Shown here piece after piece: positions 57,301-64,000 of a DNA stretch of 64,000 nucleotides (its first letter is position 1; each line of letters starts with the position of its first letter). The notes beneath the pieces were generated by a model. The model saw only the letters and a list, made by a program, of their open reading frames with translations. It ran no database searches and had not been told where the DNA came from. The stretch is from the NCBI GenBank assembly GCA_947247005.1, contig OX365956.1, forward strand, positions 8,762,089 through 8,826,088. Direction: 5' to 3'. The stretch comes from Spisula solida. Its lineage: Eukaryota; Mollusca; Bivalvia; Venerida; Mactridae. A program made the translations under genes and the position numbers.

Positions 57301-60300
57301 CGAATACAAATACCATAGCGGACTTTTGCATTTGGCAATAAACTTATAAACAGTACCTCAGTGTAGTAATGCGGATATCATAATATTAACAGAACTACCA
57401 CAGTGTAGCGAATGTCGTACACTACAACTACCATAGCGTATAAATGTAGTATATTTTTTAAAATTCCTTCTATTTTCTATTGCAAAAAAGGTAGATTTTC
57501 ACCGTTACCCTGCATTATTCCACTGTGGAAACAAGACCCCGTGTTTTTCCGGTACGCAAAAGTCGTCTTTGGTAGCTGTTCTACAAACAATAGTGGTAAT
57601 GGAGGACCACCAAAATACGGTCTGCATCAGGCGGCTCTGGAAGTGCATCGGTGTATGATAGTGGCAGCGGAAAGGATATAGAGCGATTTTGAATGGGTCA
57701 ACTGCTATCATATTTTATGGACAAAATTTCAAATTCCAGTGCTTTGACAAATTGGAGCTCACTATGTAAGAAGGTGTGATTTGAAAGTCAACTCCATTCA
57801 CAATCAATTATTTTTCAAATTATGACAGAAGAATTTATGAATATTGCTGTCTTTTGTAGGGGCACTTGTTCATGCTATCGACCGGTCAGAGCGACACAAA
57901 ATTGTGGGATTCAAAGATGTAGTCAGGAACTATAAACCACTGATAATCGGCAATCAAGCTAAACCACGGATTGTTGATGGAGATAATGCTAAACGCAAAG
58001 ATTATCCCTGGATGGCATCCATACATTTGGAAATAGAATACGTGGATAGGTTGGTCTGTGGTGGATGGATATATAACACGAAAACTATAGTTACCATAGC
58101 GGACTGTCCAAATTTGTTACAAATTTACGAGTAAATATACAAAAGCTTATTTCTTACTTCTTAATTTAGATTCGACAAACAATTAAATGAAATACGTTTA
58201 TTTGAACATTAAACAAATTCAGCTTACAGCCACAACATTCATGTGATTTTTGCAGGTGAGAGTAAGACAACGGTTTAGGTAACAGAGGCTTGGTGAAAAG
58301 TGAAACAATCACATTGTGGTAGTCATATAATATTTGGTAAACAATTAACAAAACGTCAAATATAATTAATTTGAAGTGGTACGTTCGAATAATATTTGGT
58401 AAACAACGAATGCAATAAGTGATCGGCTATAGTACAGTACAGGATGTGTAAGAAAAGGATTTATTTTAGAATTCACTGCTTGATTTCTCTTAGCAAGATT
58501 AACCCACAATGCTCCACCCGACCAATTTGTGGTCGGTGTCTGTACATGTTATTTCTGGGTGCCGTACTGCTGACAAACAATGATAGAAATAAACCCCCAG
58601 TGAAAATCGAATGCAGGTTTTCTTAGGTAGCCAAATGACCAGGGGAAGTTAAATGTCAAAGGTTGGTTGAACGCTGAATTGAATAAAGCAACCCTTTAAA
58701 ACTGGAAACTTATTTAGCTGCATTATAAAAACTTTAACATTATGACAAGTTACGTTCTACTTCGTTTACATGATATTAAACATTGCTTCTTTAAATTATT
58801 TATATATTATGCCACGGGCGATAATCACTTGACTTTGTCTAGTATGTTTTAAACGAATAATGGCGGATATTTTGCCTAAGATGGTTTAAATGATAACGTG
58901 GTTAAAGTGAAAACATATACATTTGCCTTATGTGTACACAATTTAAGGAAAATATTTAAACAGTGCTATTTATACAAAAGCTCTCGAGAACGACCACTGC
59001 TGTCGAAATATTCAGTAGATAATTTTTATGCCCCCGTATCGATAGATCGGGAGGCATATAGTGATTGACCTATTTTTTTACTTAGACTTATTGAAGGGCC
59101 AAATTCTTAGTTAACCCAAATTGACCGTTTCTTTCAGCAATAATATGGCTTGCTACAAAGCTTTCATATTTGCATGAATGTTGTATATGAACAGTCTCCA
59201 CACGCCTGTACTATCTGACCCCATTTTGACCTTCGCTTTGACCGAATTTTGGACTTAGACTTCTTTATTGACAAGGCTTCCACAGGGGGCATAAGCGTTT
59301 ATTGATCGCAGTCTTGTTTTAATAGTGTGCTAACATTGTATCGTGATCCGATATCAGGATAATTTTCAACAAGACTGATTCTGTATTTTTATCAAGTATG
59401 GGATTATTTGTTTTTTTGATAAAAATTACGATTTTTTTATGTATATCCACTTTTTATTGTTGAATGTGTTTTCTTATGACAAAACAACGCACAGTTTCCA
59501 AAAGTGTACATGTCCCGTTTCTAAATGTACCGATTGAGGGGCTTGTAATACTATGTTCGACACATTTTGGGATAGTGGCCGTTAATATTACGTTCAACAC
59601 ATATCGAGATTATGTCCAAAACATATTGGGGAGTTTTTTTTGGCTTACGTTCAATATACGCGTAGGCAATATATAGAAAACATTTGTCTTGTTGATGATT
59701 TTGGTTGAAGATCCAATTTTATTTCACCAAGTGATCATAAAAATATTCCCGATTTAATCTTTAACTTAAAACCACACTCCGTTCACTTGCAAAGGGTTCA
59801 CAAAGGGACACGGTCTTGTTGCTCATACGCAATGGCCTCTAATTACTTCTTGGTAAATAACTCCTTTTTGAAAACTAGAAGGTTTTTCATTGATTAGACG
59901 ACGGTAATCAAGTCCACTGAGTGGGCGTTTAAAAGTTGAGCAAACACTAATTATTATCTGTGTTTAAATAGCCGGCTAAGGATTAGTTTGAGCGATCAAC
60001 AAACATCATTTTTTGAGATAATTGCACCCCTAAATTCCTAATGTGTTGAGCTATCTAACACACCCATTGTTTTCTTAATGGAAGCACCCGTTACGAAGTT
60101 TGCATATCACACATAAGGCTAACTCAACATTTTTCACTCAAAAGTAAGGGTTTGAGCTGATTTGACACAAACATTCTAAAAATGGCGTCATTCCTTGGAC
60201 ATAGCTAAAAAAGACATGAACATGATCAAGAATAAATGAAACAGTTTCGCTTAAAACGTTCTGATTTTAATTGCTTTCTCCTGATAGCTCAGTATAATAA

Positions 60301-63060
60301 TAGATAAAACCAAAATACATTTGAGCCTGTCTCCAGGAAAAACCTGCTATTTTGACAAATAAATTGATATTTAGATTTTTTATTATTTAAAAGAGTAATC
60401 TTAATGAAGCATAATGCAAAAGAAATTTTGTTAGTATCTTGATTTTTAAGGAAGAGGAAGTTACAGCTGTTTTAGAGGCCCTATTCGGAGCCTTTTCTTT
60501 GACGTCACGAACGTTATTCAAACGTTATTAGGCGTCATTGTAACAAGTACTTTATAAATACAGCTTTGATGAATTCTTGACATAACCTGTTCGAATGGTG
60601 TCACGTTTTAGAATAATGTTTTACGTCTTAAAATATGTATCCAAATTGTACATGTTTAGAGAAAGGCTACTACTGATTTAATCAACTAACTCCTCGTTTT
60701 TCTCAATCAGGGTACTTTTCTGAAATTGGTCACCATAGCAACGAAGTAAGTGATTTCGACATAATACATAAGAAATTGTAAAGCTGATATATTGTTATAA
60801 ATTACTTAAAATTGAATCTAACATGTAAATATGTCATTTTTCTTATTTTAAAGCTTTTTTAAAACCTTGTTACAAGTAGTAATTAAATATTGTCAATATA
60901 CATTGTAGCAGGTTTTCCTGGAGATTGGCTCATTTGTATTGTTACACTTTATGAGTTATTTCATAACATACTTTTTCAATGTTAGAATGAACTGTTGCTC
61001 TTGGGATTTTAAAATTCATGGTGAAGGTAGCCTATTGTAGTACAAATAATAATATGTTTTATTTCTTGCTATTCGACCAATGTTGAGTGAGATTATCATA
61101 TCTGAATATTTGAAGCGCCTTTTCTCTAAAAGTGAAATTGTGTAGTTAGCGCAAGAAAATAATAAGGCATTGAATTAAATATAGTTAATAAACGCAGAAT
61201 CAAGTATAGTCACAGCTGGGGTATGTAGTTATTAAAATCACGAGTGCATGGCAACCGAACAAGTGACCGTTCCAAATGAAATACGGTTACATAATATCAA
61301 ATATTTTGTAATATGTCGATTATATAGCGAAAATCCCTGTCTGTCGGTGCCGTGCGAAATACGACATGAGTTGCACTTCGTTCCATCATCGAAACGTTAC
61401 ATCATTTGGCTTAGCTGTGATTTCATACGAATTCAAGCACAATATTCTTTGTGCATGTCAGTAAAGCTGTCTATTGTGTTGGTATATTAAATCATCACTA
61501 TTAATTAACAGGACTGGGCGTCTCTACGTAATGGTGGGTAACAAAAGATTGGACACATACGAACGGACGGAGCAGAAACGTTACGTGAAGGAGATAAAAA
61601 TGGTAATAGAAAACAATACCGTTACATGAATTGAAAAATCATTAAATATTCAATGTACAAAATGAAGACTGTTTACCTAAAAGACACCGTGGCCAAATTA
61701 CGTACACAACCCTACATATTGTATATAGATCATTAATAATAAAACCCGGAGTGACCTTGGATTGTAAACGGTATGCACTTGAAACATCCACAATTATACC
61801 TCTATTTATAGTCCCCTAAAGGTTTTCAACCGGAATGGACTATACATTTGTCCTTCATCCATCCGTTATAAAATCTGTATGCTGACATAACTAAAATAGT
61901 TTTCAAGCTAGGTTTATGAAAATTGGTATGTGGATAGGGGGCAATGAGGGGACTATGCACGTCTACACATATTTGGAATCTGACAAAATCGGAGTTGCTT
62001 TGTTGACAGACAAAAGAAAATATGTCAAAATCTGGATCCTGCCATAGCTCAAACAGTTTCCATGCTATGTGTATGAAATTTCGTTTGTGGGTAGGTGCCA
62101 AATTAGGATAGTACATGTATGCCCATCTAGATATGTTTAATTCTGACAGAATTTGTGGTTGCTATGGCAAAAGAAACATTGAAATTAGGGCATGACTTCA
62201 AACCGGTAGGGGACTTCTGTATTGATTGCAATTGTTACTTAACTTGTTTGTTCTGGTGACAATCTTACTCTTATGTGATTCGGGCTTTGGTATTTATCTT
62301 TGGTCGTTTTTGACGAAACTTTTTTTACAGTATCCTACATTTGAAGCTGGACTACTCGCTGACAATGCAGCGGTTCTAATACTGGATGAATGTTTGTACA
62401 TGAATGAGTATGTTCAACGCATTAAGATGCCAGGTAATATAATTATGTTAGGCACACGCAATAAGAAATTAACTAACTTTTGACAATTTATTAATTGAAT
62501 AACATCTGATATTAACCAGTAGCAGAAAATGACACTGTGACAGTTCAAACCATTACTTGATTAAATGTCAAAATTAAAATATTATCTGAGATGTCCACTG
62601 TCGGATTTTGCTTCAATGACAAATAAAAGCTAATTATATCACATTTCAATATTTAAGTGTTGGTTGTAATTCCGAACCCAAATCATTTGATTAAATAATG
62701 TATAGAACTACAATTAAACACATTTGACTAGGTTTAACTAGGCTCGTCTTCCAGATTATGATGATTATTATTACTTATTAACAGCACCATACACAACAGT
62801 ATCGTGTATATATTCTCACTTGTAACCAAGTAAGCAGATGACTGGGTTGTGTTTATCGACTTTTCTAAATGTTTGTTTTGAATGCATCCATTGCTTTTTG
62901 TGGTTTATTCTGTTGGAGACCATTGGTCCGTGATTTGTTCTCATACGATAGATCACGGTATTGATGTGATAAAAATATATGTCTATTTCAATAGCACCCT
63001 GGAAAGACATGTTGTTGCAGAGCAGAGATGACTGTGAAATCACTGGATGGGGTACTACTG
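48304..63060 (+). CDS. Serine protease homologue (S1 family, catalytically degenerate), partial
   Basis: Joined exons 48,304-48,334, 57,860-58,130, 61,512-61,602, 62,331-62,433 and 62,995-63,060 encode 187 residues, continuing off the window. Residues 1-16 form a signal peptide (hydrophobic FIICLIFGALV); 17-47 are a propeptide. PR47 then IVDG (48-51) is a trypsin-type activation site. VCGGWI (76-81) and the C77-C93 pair match the Cys42-Cys58 loop; CEITGWG (179-185) matches the conserved TGWG strand. The catalytic His position reads TIADC, so His is Asp92. The usual NDIALL strand reads DNAAVL, so the catalytic Asp is aligned to Asn143. Splice phases match at every junction and no stop occurs. 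I infer a secreted inactive homologue, as known among immune and clotting SPHs, rather than a working protease. Extra Cys152 is unusual. Confidence 0.85.
49628..49729 (+). repeat. Three perfect 34-bp tandem copies
   Basis: TTTCAGTATATAATATATTT followed by ATATATATCAAAGG is repeated three times without change. Perfect identity suggests very recent slippage or unequal exchange. Confidence 0.9.
49761..50063 (+). repeat. Dispersed repeat B, copy in intron 1
   Basis: Shares with 59,411-59,757 (intron 2, same orientation) the words TTGTATATCCA, TTGAATGT, TCTAAATGTA, GCTTGTAATACTATG, GGGATAGTGGCC, ACGTTCAACAC and TTTCACCAAGTGATC in order. The part beyond 49,995 also resembles 12,285-12,440. Moderate divergence. 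Confidence 0.7.
51400..52330. repeat. Left arm array of element 2 (about 175-bp units)
   Basis: Four to five units carry GGGGTAAAA, AAAAGTGCGAATTTTCGGAA, TCGGTGGA and a CATT-rich spacer. This is the reverse complement of the array at 55,790-56,640. Identity is high at the outer edge: 51,470-51,600 versus 56,450-56,590 share TGACAGAATGGCACCC in inverse orientation. Confidence 0.8.
53716..54040 (+). mobile_element. tRNA-headed SINE, family 1, copy 2
   Basis: The head has GTAATAGCCTCGCCGTAGGG and the B-box-like CAGGTTCGACCC. The body runs through GCTTAATTTCTCAGAGCAA, AATGCTCCATTCGACCAAGG, TGTGAATTGGTACC, TTCCTGGGCGCC and GATGTTAGTTGCA. The end is GCAGGTATTCTTAGGTAGCC and TTGTCAAAGGGTGACTCAA. 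Same order as 11,043-11,356 in reverse orientation. Confidence 0.75.
54650..54722 (-). repeat. tRNA-like SINE head
   Basis: The - strand reads GATATCCTAGTGGTAGGGTG (A-box-like) and CCAGACTCGATCCCAGGC (B-box-like). It resembles the family 1 SINE head, but no family 1 body follows. Not a functional tRNA. Confidence 0.45.
55790..56640. repeat. Right arm array of element 2
   Basis: Four to five units with AGTCCACCGATTCCGAAAAT, TCGCACTTTTCC, GTTTATATTTTTGA and TTTTACCCCAAAAATACC. These are inverse copies of 51,400-52,330 and close relatives of the arm units of element 1. Confidence 0.8.
56881..57190 (+). mobile_element. SINE with tRNA-Asp(GTC)-like head, inserted in element 2
   Basis: GCGGATTTAGCTCAGTGGTA, an anticodon arm CTGGG-CTGTCAA-TCCAG (anticodon GTC), and GTGGGTTCAATCCCTGGC form a good D box, anticodon and T arm. 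The acceptor stem does not pair. The following body (TATCGGTGATTTACACCGGG, CATTAAAGAACCAG, GGCGCACTTCTGC) resembles family 2 SINE bodies. Probably an intact-promoter SINE rather than a tRNA gene. Confidence 0.55.
57860..58130 (+). CDS. Exon 2: propeptide, IVDG site and degenerate His motif
   Basis: The acceptor is TCTTTTGTAG and the donor CGA before GTAAAT. It encodes residues 11 (end) to 101 (start). It contains the R47-IVDG activation junction, DYPWMASIHL, VCGGWI and TIADC. In active S1 enzymes the last motif is TAAHC; here a single-base change at the His codon (GAC in place of CAC) gives Asp. Confidence 0.9.
58480..58690 (+). mobile_element. tRNA-headed SINE, family 1, copy 3 (5' truncated)
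   Basis: Begins at TTTCTCTTAGCAAGATTAAC and keeps AATGCTCCACCCGACCAA, TTCTGGGTGCC, AATGCAGG, TTTTCTTAGGTAGCCAAATG and AATGTCAAAGG. The tRNA head is missing. Confidence 0.7.
59021..59330 (+). repeat. GGGGGCATA-type interspersed repeat
   Basis: ATGCCCCCGTATCGATAGATCGGGAGGCATA at the left and CCACAGGGGGCATAAG at the right are partly inverted and enclose TTTGACCTTCGCTTTGACC. Resembles the repeat starting near 4,795. Non-coding. Confidence 0.5.
59411..59757 (+). repeat. Dispersed repeat B, copy in intron 2
   Basis: Same order of landmark words as 49,761-50,063, with an additional ACAACGCACAGTTTCC block. Direct orientation relative to the intron 1 copy. Confidence 0.7.
60323..60931. mobile_element. 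MITE family G, copy 2 (609 bp, ATTT duplication)
   Basis: The ends GAGCCTGTCTCCAGGAAAAA and CAGGTTTTCCTGGAGATTGG are inverted and flanked by ATTT on both sides (60,319-60,322; 60,932-60,935). Interior matches copy 1 throughout. Two copies of nearly equal length with independent 4-bp duplications prove transposition. Confidence 0.85.
61512..61602 (+). CDS. Exon 3: loop between His and Asp motifs
   Basis: The acceptor is TTAATTAACAG and the donor ATG before GTAATA. The single leading base completes Glu101. Thirty codons give TGRLYVMVGNKRLDTYERTE and QKRYVKEIKM. This matches the S1 segment after the His motif (a strand, V-GN/E-loop, TEQ, then K-I). Phase 2 to 0 fits both neighbours exactly, which makes the exon convincing although it is too short to stand out by itself. 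Confidence 0.85.
61603..62330 (+). other. Intron 3 (728 bp) with a MITE
   Basis: GTAATA to TTTTTTACAG. Contains the AGTCCCCTA MITE at 61,810-62,215. Confidence 0.75.
61810..62215. mobile_element. AGTCCCCTA MITE, 406 bp, with two internal units
   Basis: Terminal inverted repeats AGTCCCCTAAAGGTTTTCAA / ...AAACCGGTAGGGGACT. Inside, two diverged units of about 140 bp each run through CATA(A/G)CT.AAA.AGTTT, ATG(A/T)AA(A/T)(A/T)T, GTGG(A/G)TAGG, CATATTTGGAATCTGACA-type words. AGTCCCCTA-ended MITEs are common in invertebrate introns (general knowledge). Confidence 0.65.
62331..62433 (+). CDS. Exon 4: degenerate Asp motif
   Basis: The acceptor is TTTTTTACAG and the donor CAG before GTAATA. Residues 132-165 plus one base: YPTFEAGLLADNAAVLIL, then DECLYMNEYVQRIKMP. 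The S1 pattern is HPxF/Y...NDIALLKL...V..I.LP; here the Asp position is Asn143. Confidence 0.9.
62434..62994 (+). other. Intron 4 (561 bp)
   Basis: GTAATA to TTTCAATAG. No element recognised inside. Confidence 0.75.
62995..63060 (+). CDS. Exon 5: TGWGTT strand
   Basis: The acceptor is CTATTTCAATAG and the donor ACTG before GTATGT. Residues 166-187 read APWKDMLLQSRDDCEITGWG then TT, ending phase 1. C179 corresponds to the conserved Cys before TGWG in S1 proteases. Confidence 0.9.
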
Positions 63061-64000
63061 GTATGTATCATGTTCTGCTTCCTTAATTTTATCTCGGATT
63101 TTTTGAGTACAACCGCAGTGCGTGTCATAATTTCTCTTGCAGTTTTCAAGTGAAGTTTTTTTGTAAGGCATCATTTCTTAAAACTATCATTCAAATGTAT
63201 CCTTTTGAAACTCTTCTCTAATTCAATTACTTATATTTTTGTGTTTACTACTTTCGGAATATGTGTGAGACTGCAGGGTTTTACCATTCATTATTATTTT
63301 AAAACATTTTAGGACTTCTTCACAGCAAATATTAGGTCTTTCAGCCATTTTTATAGCTTTGTATGGATGAAACTAGGTTAAGTTTCTCATTCAGTTGCAT
63401 GTTGGACATTGTGCGGTGTAATTTCCCCTGTCCCATGGGTCACGTGTATATATATAGTTAAATCTGAAAATAATATTTAAGAAATAACATATGATCATCC
63501 GTTGTATAACGGCTGTTTTACAACAGTTTGGAGTTCTGACGCGTATGAATTAATCACGAAGGCCGTCAAAACGACAAACCGTTGTAAAACAGCTGTTATA
63601 CAACCGATGTTCATATTTTATTTCGATTCTAACATGTGAATAAAGGGGAGTAAATCTGGAGTAGGTGTTGACTTTGGGAGAGTAAGTTTCTGGATTTACA
63701 TCCCTTGCTACAGGTTTTACATGACGACTGTTACGATTATCTTTATCACCCCCTGTATAAATATACTTCAAACAATAATCAAAATATGAAATAAGAAGAA
63801 AATATGTTCAACATCAATAGATATTTATTTAAATAAATACCATTTAAGTATTCCATACTAACAAAATTTAATAGTAACAAAAATTCGTAGAAACATTTAC
63901 AACGATAATAATACAATATCACATGATATTCATTCATAAATATCCCGTCATGTAAAATAGAACAGCCGAGTCGAAAGTAGTTCAAATGACGTCATTGCCT
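63061..64000 (+). other. Start of intron 5; nested palindromic hairpin at 63,501-63,604
   Basis: No further S1 exon is found before the edge; the TTGCAG at about 63,140 gives an immediate stop in the required phase. A hairpin element has 30-nt arms (63,501-63,530 and 63,575-63,604, GTTGTATAACGGCTGTTTTA...). Each arm is itself almost palindromic, so it can form either one long stem or two short ones. Rest featureless. Confidence 0.6.

Larger units (their letters stand above)
50207..57757. mobile_element. Foldback-like element 2, 7.55 kb, with 21-bp flanking direct repeats
   Basis: The ends are inverted: the left starts CCAATTTTGACC and contains TCCATAAAATATCATAGCAG, ATCAAAATCGCTCTAT and TATCCTTTCCGCTACC. 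The right end carries the complements in reverse order (57,655-57,755). Arms mirror each other in layers: 50,335-51,390 against 56,690-57,640, then 51,400-52,330 against 55,790-56,640. The core has a minisatellite of about 40-50 bp units. CTCACTATGTAAGAAGGTGT plus G occurs directly at 50,186-50,206 and 57,758-57,778. Two SINE-type insertions and an internal inverted pair (54,776 and 55,372) decorate it. No transposase recognised. Confidence 0.75.
48335..57859 (+). other. Intron 1 (9.5 kb), mostly one giant transposon
   Basis: It begins GTATGT and ends TTTTGTAG. It contains a degraded repeat with GAAAATACGACCACTCC words at 48,540-48,780, a 34-bp tandem triplet at 49,628-49,729, a dispersed repeat at 49,761-50,063 and foldback-like element 2 (50,207-57,757), whose right end is only about 100 bp from the 3' splice site. 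Confidence 0.7.
58131..61511 (+). other. Intron 2 (3.4 kb)
   Basis: Contains a 5'-truncated SINE (58,480-58,690), a GGGGGCATA-type repeat (59,021-59,330), dispersed repeat B (59,411-59,757) and a MITE (60,323-60,931). A frame at 61,248-61,490 lies just before exon 3 but has no suitable splice sites or S1 similarity. Confidence 0.7.

Noticed and set aside
61248..61490. 80-codon + strand frame as part of the protease-like gene
   Set aside because: No S1 similarity, wrong phase, and exon 3 (61,512-61,602) joins exon 2 perfectly without it.
63121..63165. Exon 6 of the protease-like gene after CTCTTGCAG
   Set aside because: In the required phase it reads three codons and then a stop; no S1 similarity.

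Overview
The window looks like nuclear DNA of an invertebrate animal, most likely a bivalve or other mollusc. It is AT-rich, coding DNA is very sparse, exons are short with canonical GT-AG splice sites, introns run to several kb, and most of the rest is short inverted-repeat transposons, tRNA-headed SINEs, a LINE fragment and degenerate satellite arrays of a style common in bivalve genomes. The mollusc assignment is inference; no host marker gene fixes the species.

One host gene can be assembled. It lies on the + strand from a TATA/initiator promoter at about 48,207 to beyond the right edge. Five coding exons (48,304-48,334; 57,860-58,130; 61,512-61,602; 62,331-62,433; 62,995-63,060) join in one frame with matching phases. 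They encode a signal peptide, a propeptide, an R-IVDG activation site and the first half of a trypsin/chymotrypsin-fold (S1) domain. Two of the three catalytic residues appear replaced (His to Asp, Asp to Asn), so it is best read as a serine protease homologue (pseudoenzyme). The exon carrying the Ser motif is outside the window.

The other recognisable protein-coding material is a LINE retrotransposon on the - strand (19,623 to about 22,170). Its ORF1 and apurinic endonuclease are present, the reverse transcriptase is missing, and a 3' tail ending in a (TCTG)n run follows directly.

The most unusual structures are two long foldback-like elements, at 29,216-36,278 and at 50,207-57,757 (inside intron 1 of the protease-like gene). 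Each has inverted termini of about 100 bp, mirror-image arms built of degenerate repeats, and a central minisatellite of about 40-50 bp units. They share arm units and core organisation and so form one family. The second is flanked by perfect 21-bp direct repeats. The first was later split by a 3.24 kb inverted-repeat element with a CAG target duplication, which itself carries an AGATCTATCTTG minisatellite.

Layout: 1-5,000 dispersed and tandem repeats; 5,095-9,553 a 4.46 kb element with near-identical 97-bp inverted termini; 9,560-12,400 possible noncoding exons and a SINE; 12,690-15,935 satellite-like elements; 17,800-19,620 SINE, hAT-like MITE and palindromes; 19,623-22,170 LINE; 22,868-28,820 duplications, MITEs and SINEs; 29,216-36,278 foldback element 1; 36,375-39,196 a TA-flanked element with a nested mariner-like MITE; 39,200-48,200 mostly featureless with a few MITEs; 48,207-64,000 the protease-like gene with introns full of transposons.
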